DNA from: Mesorhizobium sophorae
GTDB taxonomy: Bacteria; Pseudomonadota; Alphaproteobacteria; Rhizobiales; Rhizobiaceae
DNA: 64,000 bases
NCBI RefSeq assembly: GCF_002270415.1
Contig: NZ_NNRI01000008.1
Span: forward strand, 1-64,000
Reading direction: 5' to 3'
Both the position numbers and the translations under genes were made by a program. The notes under the pieces are model-generated. The model was not told the DNA's origin, did not search any database, and saw only the letters and a list, made by a program, of their open reading frames with translations. Positions 53,140 to 61,561 of the stretch are shown piece after piece. Every line of letters begins with the position of its first letter. Position 1 is the first letter of the stretch.

Positions 53140-54588
53140 CTACTTCTTCCTCACTGGCGCAAGGATATCGAAAGGCAGGTCGTTTTTCTGCTCCGATGGC
53201 GTCCGCGCATAGGTTTCAGTGTCCGCGGTTTCTGGTGCGTTGAACTCGGATCGTGCATAGGCCGTCGCTTGCTTTGCCGGCTGAAGACCCATCGTTTTCA
53301 GCAATTGACCTGTCGCGGCCAGAAGTCGGTATTGGGCGAACAGCGATGCATAGGATGCTGTGTCCGCCAGCGTTGCCGTGTTGAACCGGGTATTCTGCGC
53401 ATCGAGCACGTCGAGCAGCGACCGTTGCCCTACCTTGAATTGCTCGCGGTAGGACGAAACCAGCTTTTCACTGGAAGCGGCTTGCAGCCTGAGCGTCTTT
53501 GCCAGGTCGGCTTGCCGGAAACGGCGATCCCATGATGTGCGGACAGCCTCCTCGATCTCACGCAAGACCTGGTGATAGGCAAGCCGCTGTTCGCTGGCAC
53601 GGCGGATCTGCTCCTGTTCATTGGCCTTGTCTATGCCGCCTCGATAGAGGTTCCAACGCAGCACCAGACGCGCCTGGAGATCACTGGCGTCGCCATTGTC
53701 GCCGTCAATGTCATACCCTCCCCTGGCACGGCCTTCGGCCAGGACTTCGGGGCCGTATTTCGCCCGGGCCGCATCCACCATGGAAGCAGCAGCGGCGATA
53801 TCGCTGGTGGCCATGTGAACGCGTGGATTGTTCTGTCGTGCCAGGCCCAGCGCATCGTCAAGTGACCTCGGCAGTGCGGCGGCGACATCACCGGGCCGCG
53901 AAGCATTGACCAGCGGTTTGCCGACGGTCTTGAAGAACCGGATCCTGGAGGCTTCCAGTTCTTCGCTCGCCTCCTGCATGCGTGCCTGGGCTGCGAACAG
54001 ACGCTCTTCGGCCTGCTGCCGGTCGGCCTCGTTCAGCGCCCCGCCCGAGATGCCTTGCCGGATGTCGCCGAGTATCGCCTGATGGAAACCGAGGTTCTTC
54101 TTGGCTTCGGCGACGATCGAAGCCTGCAGCATATATTCAAGGTAGTCTTGGACGACCGACAGCCCGATGAATTCCGAGCGTTCCAGCACCCGAAAGGACG
54201 CTCCGTCGACCCGCGATGCCTGGCGGTTCAATTCCGCCCGCCGCGCGCCGCTGTCAAACAGCTTCTGTGTGACCACCAGATCCGCTTCCGCCGGATAGAG
54301 CGAATCGTCCTCTATCGACAGTGCGCGCCGGGACGAATCGTCGAGGCGACGAACTCCAGCCGATGCCTCGACATCGACACTGGGAAGATAAAGGCCCTTG
54401 GCCTGTCGCAACTCGAACTCGATTGCTTCGCGGTTTTCGATTGCTTGTCCAATCTCGGGATTGGATTCCACCGCGACAGCCATCGCCTCCTTGAGCGTGA
54501 GCGCATGAGCACTCGCGCAGGTCAGCATTGTAGCCGCCATCAAAAGACCAAGGCGCTTGCCGACGGCCGAGATGCTTGTCTTATTCAT
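53140..54588 (-). CDS. TolC-family outer membrane channel (LapE-like)
   Basis: 482 aa from the ATG at 54588, with AGGGTGG in front. The signal peptide (about 1-29) ends at AHA; the mature part starts LTLKEAMAVAVESNPEIGQA, the repeated OEP (outer membrane efflux) pattern, which recurs as LDDALGLARQNNPRVHMA. DLVVTQKLFDSGARRAELNR and VLRWNLYRGG are the other family signatures, and the helix region ends ...GQRSLLDVLDAQNTRFN. It forms the outer membrane duct of the adhesin exporter and, because it is the only such gene in the window, perhaps also of the PrtD-type system. It opens the operon TolC-ABC-HlyD-RHH. Confidence 0.9.
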   Translation of the reverse strand: MNKTSISAVGKRLGLLMAATMLTCASAHALTLKEAMAVAVESNPEIGQAIENREAIEFELRQAKGLYLPSVDVEASAGVRRLDDSSRRALSIEDDSLYPAEADLVVTQKLFDSGARRAELNRQASRVDGASFRVLERSEFIGLSVVQDYLEYMLQASIVAEAKKNLGFHQAILGDIRQGISGGALNEADRQQAEERLFAAQARMQEASEELEASRIRFFKTVGKPLVNASRPGDVAAALPRSLDDALGLARQNNPRVHMATSDIAAAASMVDAARAKYGPEVLAEGRARGGYDIDGDNGDASDLQARLVLRWNLYRGGIDKANEQEQIRRASEQRLAYHQVLREIEEAVRTSWDRRFRQADLAKTLRLQAASSEKLVSSYREQFKVGQRSLLDVLDAQNTRFNTATLADTASYASLFAQYRLLAATGQLLKTMGLQPAKQATAYARSEFNAPETADTETYARTPSEQKNDLPFDILAPVRKK

Positions 54589-54948
54589 ATAACCCACCCT
54601 AAAGTTTCCCCCAGCACCCTTATTCGAGAGCGCTACGCCAAGCCAAGGCCTGCCTCCGAGAACTATCCACAGTTTCACGAAATGTGTGAGGAATTATTGA
54701 ATTAGCTCCTGCTAAATCGATGATTCAGGCCACAAGATTGTTAAATGTAGCAAAAATGGCACATAAGCATAGGCCCCCTGCGATCGTATCCTGAGGCTGC
54801 CAAGTGGGGAAAAGGACAAAAAACCGAAGGTGGTTAACCAAGGCGGGGAGAATCAAGCAGGGATAGCCGCTATTTGCGACCAGACCGAAGGCGGATCGCT
54901 GTTGCAGCAATCTTTTCGGGGGATCAAGGATTGCGACGGCGCCGTGAA
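54589..54948. other. Intergenic region upstream of the exporter operon
   Basis: 360 bp between the TolC-like gene and the LacI gene end, both on the minus strand; it must hold the exporter promoter. It has A/T-rich parts near 54690-54780 and a perfect 10-base palindrome TGGTTAACCA at 54831-54840. No gene or clear terminator for the LacI side is visible. Confidence 0.5.
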
Positions 54949-55986
54949 CTAGATGTTCTCGCGGGTGTAGATCTCGAAGGGCAGGATCGTCGTGAAGTTG
55001 CCGCCTTCGTTCGGGGCCGAGACGGAGCGGACCATGCCGGCCAGCGCTTCTTGTGCGATGCGCGCCAACGGGTGCGAAATGACGAAGGTCAGCGTGCCGT
55101 CGAGCAGTGCGGCACGGGTCGTGTCCATCAGTTCATAGCCGACGACCACGACGCTGCCGGCCCGCCTGGTGGACCGTAGCGCCGCTATGGCACCGGTGAT
55201 GCCGCCGCCGGCGACATACAGGCCAGACAGATCCGGATTTTCGTTCAGCAGTTTTTCGGTCATCTCCTGCGCGATGGCGCTGGATTCGAAGGTCAGCAGC
55301 GGCTCCAGCAGCGTGAAGCCAGGAGCATGTTCGCGGAAATAGGAACGGAAGCCGCTTTCGTTCATCTCCTGGCAGCGGTAGCGATGGTTGCCGACCAGGA
55401 TGCCCAGTCTGCCGGGCCCCCGGCAGACATGCTCGAACACCCAGGCCGCGGTGCGCCCGACCTTCCAGTTGTCCAGGCCGATATAGTTGATATGGCCGGT
55501 CGCCGAGATCTGCGAGATCAGCGCAAAAACCGGCACGTTGCGGGCCTGCAGCGCGTCCACCGCCTGGGTGACCAGAGGATGGACCGCGGCGACGACGCCG
55601 ACGGCGTCGCATTCGGCGCCCAGTGCCAGCATCCGCGAGGCGACATTCTGCGGCGACAGATCGTCGAGAAACTCAGTACGCAACTCTATTTCGCAGTCGG
55701 GCATCGTTTGGGCCGCAAGGCGCAGTGCATCGGCCATGTTGCGGTAGAAGGCTCGGCCGGGCTGGTGCAGCAGGAAACTCAACCGGTAGCGCGGCCGGGC
55801 GGCCGCTATACGGCTGCGCAGCGCGCCCATGCCGTAGAAACCGATCTGCTCCGCCGCCAGCATGACACGCTCGCGCGTGCCCTGGCGGACGGCGCCCGAG
55901 CCGCTCAGCACCCGATTGACGGTGGCCACCGAAACATTGGCCTCGGCGGCAACATCCTTGATGGTCGGCCGCTTGTTCTGATCCAT
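54949..55986 (-). CDS. LacI-family transcriptional regulator
   Basis: 345 aa. The LacI DNA-binding headpiece is at 6-55, TIKDVAAEANVSVATVNRVL with the hinge following, then a periplasmic-binding-like sensor core (RLSFLLHQPGRAFYRNMADA, GLYVAGGGITGAI, VVVVGYELMDTTRAALLDGT). Sugar or cyclitol effectors are usual for this class. It is divergent from the hydroxylase/sugar-import cluster at 56261-62377 and is the obvious repressor. Three AT-rich inverted repeats are placed in the shared promoter region (56011-56078). GAGACGA precedes the start. Confidence 0.88.
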   Translation of the reverse strand: MDQNKRPTIKDVAAEANVSVATVNRVLSGSGAVRQGTRERVMLAAEQIGFYGMGALRSRIAAARPRYRLSFLLHQPGRAFYRNMADALRLAAQTMPDCEIELRTEFLDDLSPQNVASRMLALGAECDAVGVVAAVHPLVTQAVDALQARNVPVFALISQISATGHINYIGLDNWKVGRTAAWVFEHVCRGPGRLGILVGNHRYRCQEMNESGFRSYFREHAPGFTLLEPLLTFESSAIAQEMTEKLLNENPDLSGLYVAGGGITGAIAALRSTRRAGSVVVVGYELMDTTRAALLDGTLTFVISHPLARIAQEALAGMVRSVSAPNEGGNFTTILPFEIYTRENI

Positions 55987-56010
55987 TTCGTCTCATCAGC
56001 CTATAGCATT

Positions 56011-56078
56011 TGATACGAAGATATCATTCTTCAGGCAATCCTGAGACGAATGATACAATTCATTTGGAATAAACATTC
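56011..56078. promoter_or_regulatory. Candidate LacI-type operators in divergent promoter
   Basis: Three inverted repeats in an AT-rich stretch: TGATACGAAGATATCA (56011-56026), AATGATACAATTCATT (56049-56064) and GAATAAACATTC (56067-56078). The first two share the half-site TGATAC. They lie between the LacI start (55986) and the hydroxylase start (56261) and could be bound by the regulator. No single strict LacI consensus with central CG is present. Confidence 0.5.
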
Positions 56079-56260
56079 TATTCTTGATTCATTTTGGATC
56101 AAGATGTTTATCTCGGGAAGAAGCAAAGAAGGCGCAAGCACCGCCAGCCCAGGGATAGAAGCAGCACAGCGCAGACAAGGTTCTGACCCTCCGCCCGACG
56201 GCGGTGTGAGGCAGCGTGCGCGTGCGAGCCATCCCAGGCACTGCGGGTGGAGTATCCGGG

Positions 56261-57268
56261 ATGGACGATCTCAAATACGGCGTGCGCGACAAGCGCGGCG
56301 ACTGGAAGCCGAACGGGCGCATCGAGGCCGTGCCGTTGTGGAATTGGCCACCGAGGCTGCCGAAGATCCTGGCGTGGCTGCCCGGTTATATCTGGCCGTG
56401 GAACGCCTTCCACATGGCCACGGCGCTCCTTTACTGGTTCTATATCGTCCCCAGCGTCGAGACGATGAAGACGCTCAGCTGGGGTTGGGCGCTCTGGCTC
56501 TACGCCGTCAACGCCGCGGCGATCCTGGTCTTCTACGGCATTTTCGAGCTGCGCTATTACGTCAGGCGCGCTCAAGCGACGCGCTTCAAATACAACCACA
56601 AATTCCCCGCCGATGCGCCTTCCGACGTGTTCTGGTTCCAGAGCCAGAACCTCGACAACTTCCTGCGCTCGTTCTTCATCACCATCCCGCTATGGACGGT
56701 GGTCGAAGTCATCTTCCTGTGGTGCTTTGCCAAGGGCTACGTGCCGTGGGTCGGCTGGCAGGACCACCCCGTCTACCTCGCCGCGCTGGTGCTGGTCGCA
56801 CCGGCCATTCACGAGGTGCATTTCTTCTTCATCCACCGCCTGATCCACTGGGGTCCGCTCTATCGCTGGATCCACTCCGTCCACCACAATTCGATCAACC
56901 CGTCGCCCTGGTCGTCGCTGTCGATGCACCCGGTGGAAGGGTTCCTCTATCACGCGGTCGCCTTCTGGCATCTGCTGATCCCGTCCAACCCCATCGTCGC
57001 ACTGTTCCAGCTGCATGTCGCCAGCTTTGGTGCCGTCAACGGCCATCTCGGCTTCGAAAAGCTGGAACTCACGCAGGACACAGCCGTATCGAGCCACGCC
57101 TACGCGCATTACCTGCACCATAAATATTTCGAGGTGAACTACGGCGGCGACGGGCTGATCCCGCTCGATAGATGGTTCGGCACCTTGCATGACGGCACCA
57201 GAGAGGGCGACGCCATGATGGACGCCCGGTTCCAGAAAAAGAAGCAGCGCATGAATGCCAGGGCGTGA
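56261..57268 (+). CDS. Fatty acid hydroxylase/sterol desaturase-family membrane oxygenase
   Basis: 335 aa from the ATG at 56261 behind GGTGGAG; the frame opens earlier without signal. Four to five membrane segments surround the histidine boxes of the ERG3/FA_hydroxylase family: HEVHFFFIHRLIH, HSVHHNS and HAYAHYLHHKYFEVNYGG (two of them H-x(2,3)-H-H). These eight or more His bind a di-iron centre that uses O2 to hydroxylate or desaturate a hydrophobic or alkyl group. It is the first gene of the LacI-controlled catabolic cluster. A Rieske ferredoxin of the same cluster could give electrons. In rhizopine catabolism the unrelated but functionally similar MocD/MocE pair does the same. The substrate is not known; lipid modification is an alternative role. 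Confidence 0.8.
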   Translation: MDDLKYGVRDKRGDWKPNGRIEAVPLWNWPPRLPKILAWLPGYIWPWNAFHMATALLYWFYIVPSVETMKTLSWGWALWLYAVNAAAILVFYGIFELRYYVRRAQATRFKYNHKFPADAPSDVFWFQSQNLDNFLRSFFITIPLWTVVEVIFLWCFAKGYVPWVGWQDHPVYLAALVLVAPAIHEVHFFFIHRLIHWGPLYRWIHSVHHNSINPSPWSSLSMHPVEGFLYHAVAFWHLLIPSNPIVALFQLHVASFGAVNGHLGFEKLELTQDTAVSSHAYAHYLHHKYFEVNYGGDGLIPLDRWFGTLHDGTREGDAMMDARFQKKKQRMNARA

Positions 57269-57368
57269 CCGACGCCGGGCGAAGCATTGATCACGCGACG
57301 CGCCGGGAGGGGAGCGTCGGGACGAAGTTTTCCAATCCGTCTGATGACGGCAACCGGGAGGAAATGAA

Positions 57369-58349
57369 ATGAACCATATCACGAAGCTTTTGACGGCGGC
57401 GATGACGGCAGCTGTGGTGGCGACAGGTGCCACAGCCGCGATGGCCGATGGGGCGAAGATCTTCGTCATCGGCGGCAAGGCGGACGACCCGTTCTGGTCG
57501 AAGGTCAAGAAGGGTGCGGACGACGCCGGCAAGGTCGCCGAACTGACCGGCGGCTCGGTGACCTGGCTCGGCCCGCAGAACTACGACAATCTCGGCCCGG
57601 ACGCTGCCAAGCTGATCCGCACGGCGCTCAGCCAGAAGCCGAGCGCCATCGTCGGTCCGGACTGGGTGCCCGAGGCCATGGATGACGCCTTCAAGGAAGT
57701 CGTTGCCGCCGGCGTGCCGCTCATCATCTACAATTCCGGCGGCATGGACGCAGCCAAGCGGCTCGGCGCCATGAACTATGTCGGCAACGAAGAATACGCT
57801 GCCGGTCTTGGTGGCGGCGCCTATTTCGGCAACCATGGCGCCAAGAACGTGCTGTGCGTCAACACCTTGCCGGGCTCCACAAACACGGAAGACCGCTGCA
57901 AGGGCATCGCCGACGCCATCGCCAAGAGCGGCGGCAAATCCACCCAGCTGCCGCTGCCCTCATCCAGCTTCGGCAACCCGACCGCGGTCGCCGAGGCGAT
58001 CAAGGCTGCCGTGCTGAAAGACAACACCCTCGACGGCCTCATCACCATCAGCGCCGGCGACGCCAACAGTGCGGCCAACGCCATCAGCCAGGCCAATCTT
58101 GGCGACAAGGTCAAGCTCGCTTCCTTCGACATGGACGAAACCGGCCTGGAGCGCATCAAGGACGGCACGCAGATGTTCTCGATCGACCAGCAGCCTTATC
58201 TGCAGGGCTATCTCGCGGTGTCGCTGCTCAACGGCTTCGTCAACTACGGGCTCGACCTGCCGACGAAGCCGGTGCTGACCGGACCGGGGATCGTCGATGC
58301 CGCCAACGTCGGCGCGACGATGGGTGGTGCGGCGGCGGGCGCCCGCTGA
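57369..58349 (+). CDS. Sugar-type ABC transporter periplasmic binding protein (RbsB/FrcB/MocB-like)
   Basis: 326 aa with a strong GGGAGGAAATG ribosome site. A signal peptide (1-26) ends TAAMA. The mature part is a Peripla_BP_4 fold: KIFVIGGKADDPFWSKVKKG, IVGPDWVPEAMDDAF, LIIYNSGGMDAAKRLGAMNY and MFSIDQQPYLQGYLAVSLLN, which closely fits ribose/fructose/rhizopine-type binding proteins. It delivers the ligand to the permease and ATPase encoded next. The ligand is not readable; a pentose, inositol or inositol ether fits the neighbours. A hairpin at 58364-58389 separates it from the permease gene and probably keeps this gene's mRNA more abundant. Confidence 0.88.
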   Translation: MNHITKLLTAAMTAAVVATGATAAMADGAKIFVIGGKADDPFWSKVKKGADDAGKVAELTGGSVTWLGPQNYDNLGPDAAKLIRTALSQKPSAIVGPDWVPEAMDDAFKEVVAAGVPLIIYNSGGMDAAKRLGAMNYVGNEEYAAGLGGGAYFGNHGAKNVLCVNTLPGSTNTEDRCKGIADAIAKSGGKSTQLPLPSSSFGNPTAVAEAIKAAVLKDNTLDGLITISAGDANSAANAISQANLGDKVKLASFDMDETGLERIKDGTQMFSIDQQPYLQGYLAVSLLNGFVNYGLDLPTKPVLTGPGIVDAANVGATMGGAAAGAR

Positions 58350-58363
58350 TTGCGCAAACCGAG

Positions 58364-58389
58364 TGTCCGGCCCCGCCGTGGGTCGGACA
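58364..58389 (+). terminator. Intercistronic stem-loop behind binding-protein gene
   Basis: TGTCCG (58364-58369) pairs with CGGACA (58384-58389), with three further CCC/GGG pairs inside. It begins 15 bases after the binding-protein stop, without a T-run. Such stems usually protect the upstream message in ABC importer operons. Confidence 0.5.
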
Positions 58390-58450
58390 TCGCCGGCCGG
58401 CGCCCCTCCGAGGGCAAGGCACCTAATTGTTCAAGCCAGGGACCACTTCG

Positions 58451-59521
58451 ATGACATCCCAAGCCCATGACCAACCCACAGTGGTAGCGACGGCGCTACC
58501 CGCCCCGCATTCCTCGATACCCTCGATCGGCAGGCTCGTGCGGCGCCCGGAGGTCGGCTCGCTGATCGGCATGATCGCCGTGCTGGTGTTCTTCTCGATC
58601 TTCGGCGGCGCCAACTTCATGTCGGCCGGCGGTGCCGCGAGCTGGCTCAACGTCGCCTCGGAACTCGGCATCATCGCTCTCCCGGTGGGACTATTGATGA
58701 TCGCCGGACATCTCGATCTCTCTGTCGGCTCGATGATCCCCGCCAGCTCGATGACCATTGCCATCATCTCGGGCCACTACGACCAGCCGATCATAGTCGG
58801 CATCGTCGCCGCGCTCGGCCTCGGGCTGGCCGTCGGCTTCATCAACGGGGTTCTGGTGATCCGCACCAAAGTGCCGTCCTTCGTCGTCACACTGGCAACG
58901 CTGTTCGCGCTGGCCGGCCTGACGCTCGGTCTTTCAATCATCCTGTCCGGCAGCACCAGTGTCGCGCTGAAGAGCGGACCGATCGCCAAGCTTGTGTTTG
59001 GCGACTATCTCGGCGGCAAGTTCCAGGTGACCCTGTTCTGGTGGATCGCCATCGTCCTGGTCGTCGGGTTCGTCCTGAACTTCTCGCGCTTCGGCAACTG
59101 GATCCTGGCCATGGGCGGTGACGCGGTCAGCGCCCGCAATGCAGGCATCCCGACGGACCGGGTCACCATCGCGCTGTTCATGAGCAGCGGCCTGTGCGCG
59201 GCCTTCGTCGGCATGTCGCAGGCGATCCTCTACAACAGCGCCCAGGTGGCCGCGGGGCAGTCCTTCATCTTCAACTCGATCATCGCGGTGGTCATCGGCG
59301 GCGTGCTGCTCACCGGCGGCTATGGTTCGGTGGTCGGCATCGTGCTTGGCACGCTGACCTTCTCCATCGTCAACCAGGGCATTTTCTACACCGGCTTCGA
59401 CGCCAATTGGGCGAGTCTGATCATCGGCGTCCTGTTGCTGGCGGCCGTGCTGATGAACAACACCTTCCGCACCATGGCGCTGACCTATGCGCCGCGCACC
59501 AAATCGAGGGTTCGCTCATGA
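58451..59521 (+). CDS. Sugar ABC transporter permease (RbsC/FrcC-like)
   Basis: 356 aa from the ATG at 58451 (AGGGAC before it). About eight to ten membrane helices in the BPD_transp_2 layout, with LMIAGHLDLSVGSMIPASSM, the usual conserved loop with GxxDLSVG, and AMGGDAVSARNAGIPTDRVT, the cytoplasmic EAA-like loop contacting the ATPase, plus VVIGGVLLTGGYGSVVGIVL. It forms the membrane channel of the importer, probably as a dimer. The next gene starts with a 4-bp overlap. A start at a TTG at 58427 is possible but unlikely. Confidence 0.88.
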   Translation: MTSQAHDQPTVVATALPAPHSSIPSIGRLVRRPEVGSLIGMIAVLVFFSIFGGANFMSAGGAASWLNVASELGIIALPVGLLMIAGHLDLSVGSMIPASSMTIAIISGHYDQPIIVGIVAALGLGLAVGFINGVLVIRTKVPSFVVTLATLFALAGLTLGLSIILSGSTSVALKSGPIAKLVFGDYLGGKFQVTLFWWIAIVLVVGFVLNFSRFGNWILAMGGDAVSARNAGIPTDRVTIALFMSSGLCAAFVGMSQAILYNSAQVAAGQSFIFNSIIAVVIGGVLLTGGYGSVVGIVLGTLTFSIVNQGIFYTGFDANWASLIIGVLLLAAVLMNNTFRTMALTYAPRTKSRVRS

Positions 59522-60342
59522 CCCCGCCCCTGCTCAGGCTGACCGGGATCAACAAGTCGTTCGGTCCAATCGACGTGCTCCACGACATTTCGCTGGAGGT
59601 CAACAGAGGCGAGGTGCTGTGCCTGCTCGGCGACAATGGCGCCGGCAAGTCGACGCTGATCAAGATCCTCTCCGGCGTCCACAAACCGACATCGGGCACG
59701 ATGGAAATGGACGGCAAGGCCGTCGCCTTCGACAGCCCGCGCGACGCCAGCGACCACGGCATCGCGACGGTGCACCAATTCGGCGGGACGTTCCCGCTGA
59801 TGAGCATCGGCCGTTCCTTCTTCGTCGGCGCCGAGCCGACACGGCGCTGGGGACCGCTCACCATCTACGACCGCAAGCGGGCCAATGAGATCGCCGTCAC
59901 CGAGATGCGCCAGCTCGGCATCACCCGCATCGACGACGGCGATCGCCTGGTCGGTGGACTGTCCGGTGGTGAGCGGCAGGCGCTGGCGATCGCGCGCGCC
60001 GTGCATTTCGGCGCCAGCGTGCTGATCCTCGACGAGCCGACCGCGGCTCTTGGGGTCAAGGAGGCGGCGCACGTCCTGCGCATCGTCCTGCAGGCACGTC
60101 GCAAGGGCATCGCGGTCATCTTCATCACCCACAATGTCGTTCATGCCCTGACCGTCGGCGACCACTTCGCCGTCCTCATCAGGGGCGCCAAGGCCGCCGA
60201 CTTCCGCAAGGGCGAGAAAAGCCGTGAAGCGATCACCGACCTGATGGCAGGCGGCGAGCAGATGGCTGAACTCGAAGCCGAGATCGAGAGCTTCTCGGCG
60301 GCTAACGACAGGCATGCGCCGCATGGCGCAAGCCATGCATGA
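59518..60342 (+). CDS. Sugar ABC transporter ATP-binding protein (single-domain, FrcA-like)
   Basis: 274 aa from the ATG at 59518, translationally coupled to the permease. Walker A is GDNGAGKST, the signature is GLSGGERQALAIARAV, Walker B is VLILDEPTAALG, and the switch His is in FITHNVVHAL. It is half the length of RbsA/AraG/MglA, which have two ATPase domains; the single-domain form is that of FrcA, the fructose importer ATPase of Sinorhizobium. Together with the two genes upstream it makes a complete CUT2-like importer FrcB-C-A. A terminator-like hairpin follows (60390-60424). Confidence 0.9.
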   Translation: MTPPLLRLTGINKSFGPIDVLHDISLEVNRGEVLCLLGDNGAGKSTLIKILSGVHKPTSGTMEMDGKAVAFDSPRDASDHGIATVHQFGGTFPLMSIGRSFFVGAEPTRRWGPLTIYDRKRANEIAVTEMRQLGITRIDDGDRLVGGLSGGERQALAIARAVHFGASVLILDEPTAALGVKEAAHVLRIVLQARRKGIAVIFITHNVVHALTVGDHFAVLIRGAKAADFRKGEKSREAITDLMAGGEQMAELEAEIESFSAANDRHAPHGASHA

Positions 60343-60389
60343 ACCCAGTGAAGACGCCCATCTCCTCCTCCCGGGCATCTTCCTGTGCG

Positions 60390-60424
60390 GCCGGCGGAAT
60401 GCGTGGTTCCGCCGGCTGTCTTTT
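60390..60424 (+). terminator. Rho-independent terminator-like hairpin
   Basis: GCCGGCGGAA (60390-60399) pairs perfectly with TTCCGCCGGC (60407-60416) around TGCGTGG, followed by TGTCTTTT. It stands between the importer genes and the Rieske gene, so transcription of the last three genes may be lowered or start separately. Confidence 0.75.
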
Positions 60425-60456
60425 CGACCAACCCAAGAACAGACTGCAGGGCGACA

Positions 60457-60768
60457 ATGGCAAGGTGGATTGATGCGTGCGCGGCCGATGAAATCGAGGA
60501 AGAGGACGTTATCCGCTTCGATCACGAGGGCCGGACATTCGCCATCTACCGCAGCCCGGACGATGCGTTCTTCTGCACCGACGGGCTGTGCACGCATGAG
60601 AAGGTGCATCTGAGCGACGGGTTGGTTATGGAATACAGGATCGAATGCCCCAAGCACAACGGCGTGTTCGATTACCGGACCGGCGAAGCGCTGCGCGCAC
60701 CGGTCTGCGTGAACCTTAAAATCTACAACACCAAGGTCGAGGACGGCCGCGTGTACATCGAGGTCTGA
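60457..60768 (+). CDS. Rieske-type [2Fe-2S] ferredoxin, MocE-like
   Basis: 103 aa from the ATG at 60457 (AGGGCGAC before it). The cluster ligands are visible as CTH in DGLCTHEKVHLSDG and CPKH in IECPKHNGVFDYRTG, the C-x-H...C-x2-H set of Rieske ferredoxins. No membrane helix or catalytic domain is present, so it is a soluble electron carrier like MocE of rhizopine catabolism or the BphF/XylT class. It probably feeds a neighbouring oxygenase, for which the di-iron hydroxylase at 56261-57268 is the only candidate in the cluster. A matching ferredoxin reductase is not in the cluster. It overlaps the start signal of the next gene (2 bp gap). Confidence 0.88.
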   Translation: MARWIDACAADEIEEEDVIRFDHEGRTFAIYRSPDDAFFCTDGLCTHEKVHLSDGLVMEYRIECPKHNGVFDYRTGEALRAPVCVNLKIYNTKVEDGRVYIEV

Positions 60769-60769
60769 C

Positions 60770-61552
60770 ATGTCCGATACCTTCACCCTTGCGGCTTGCG
60801 CCGAAATGCTCTGGCGCGACCGGCCGATGGAATGGCGCGTGCGGCGCCTGACCGAAATGGGCTTCCAGGTCGGCCTCTGGAACTGGCCCGATCACGACCT
60901 CGCAATGCTCGAGAAATCCGGCGCGACCTTCTCGATCATGAACGGCTATCTGCGCGGCCGTCTCTCCGATGGCGAGGGCGCCGCGGAACTGCTGAAGACG
61001 GCAAAAGAGACGGCGGCGGTCGGCAAACGCCTCGGCGTCGCCCGGCTCAACCTGCACGGTACCGGGTTGGGTGACGGCGGCCTGCCGGTCGCACCCTGCG
61101 AGACCGTCACTGGCGCCATGTGGCTCAGGGCACACGACACGCTGAACCGGATTGCGGATCTCGCCGAGGCTGAAGGCGTGACATTCACGCTGGAGAATTT
61201 GAACCTTCCGGTCGACCATCCCGGCGTGCCTTTTGCACGAGCCGAAGACACGCTTGCGCTGGTATCGAGCGTCAACCGGCCGGGCCTGCGCCTCAACCTC
61301 GACCTCTACCATGCACAGATCGGCGAAGGGAACTTGATCGCGCTGTGCCGCGCCTGCCTGCCATGGATCGGCGAAGTCCAGGTGGCCGACGTGCCGGGCC
61401 GAATGGAGCCCGGCACGGGCGAGATCAACTATCGCGGCATCGCCCGCGCGCTGAAGGACATGGGCTACCGCGGGCCGGTGGGCATGGAAGCGTTTGCTTC
61501 GGCTGATCCCGAGCCTGCACTGCAGGCCTTCCGTGAAGCTTTCACCGTCTGA
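60770..61552 (+). CDS. TIM-barrel sugar isomerase/epimerase-like protein (hydroxypyruvate isomerase family)
   Basis: 260 aa in the AP-endonuclease-2 TIM-barrel fold. Metal ligands can be placed: Glu in FTLENLNLP (about 143), Asp and His in LNLDLYHAQ, Asp in VQVADVPGRMEPG and Glu in GPVGMEAF (about 240). The set ENLN...D-x-Y-H-x-Q...VADVPGR matches Hyi, OtnI and relatives. They isomerise or epimerise small keto-sugars and keto-acids. The ribosome site GAGGTCTGAC lies in the end of the Rieske gene. In a sugar/cyclitol pathway it would act after the oxygenase step, like IolE/MocC-type TIM barrels, but the substrate is open. Confidence 0.82.
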   Translation: MSDTFTLAACAEMLWRDRPMEWRVRRLTEMGFQVGLWNWPDHDLAMLEKSGATFSIMNGYLRGRLSDGEGAAELLKTAKETAAVGKRLGVARLNLHGTGLGDGGLPVAPCETVTGAMWLRAHDTLNRIADLAEAEGVTFTLENLNLPVDHPGVPFARAEDTLALVSSVNRPGLRLNLDLYHAQIGEGNLIALCRACLPWIGEVQVADVPGRMEPGTGEINYRGIARALKDMGYRGPVGMEAFASADPEPALQAFREAFTV

Positions 61553-61561
61553 GGAACAAGA

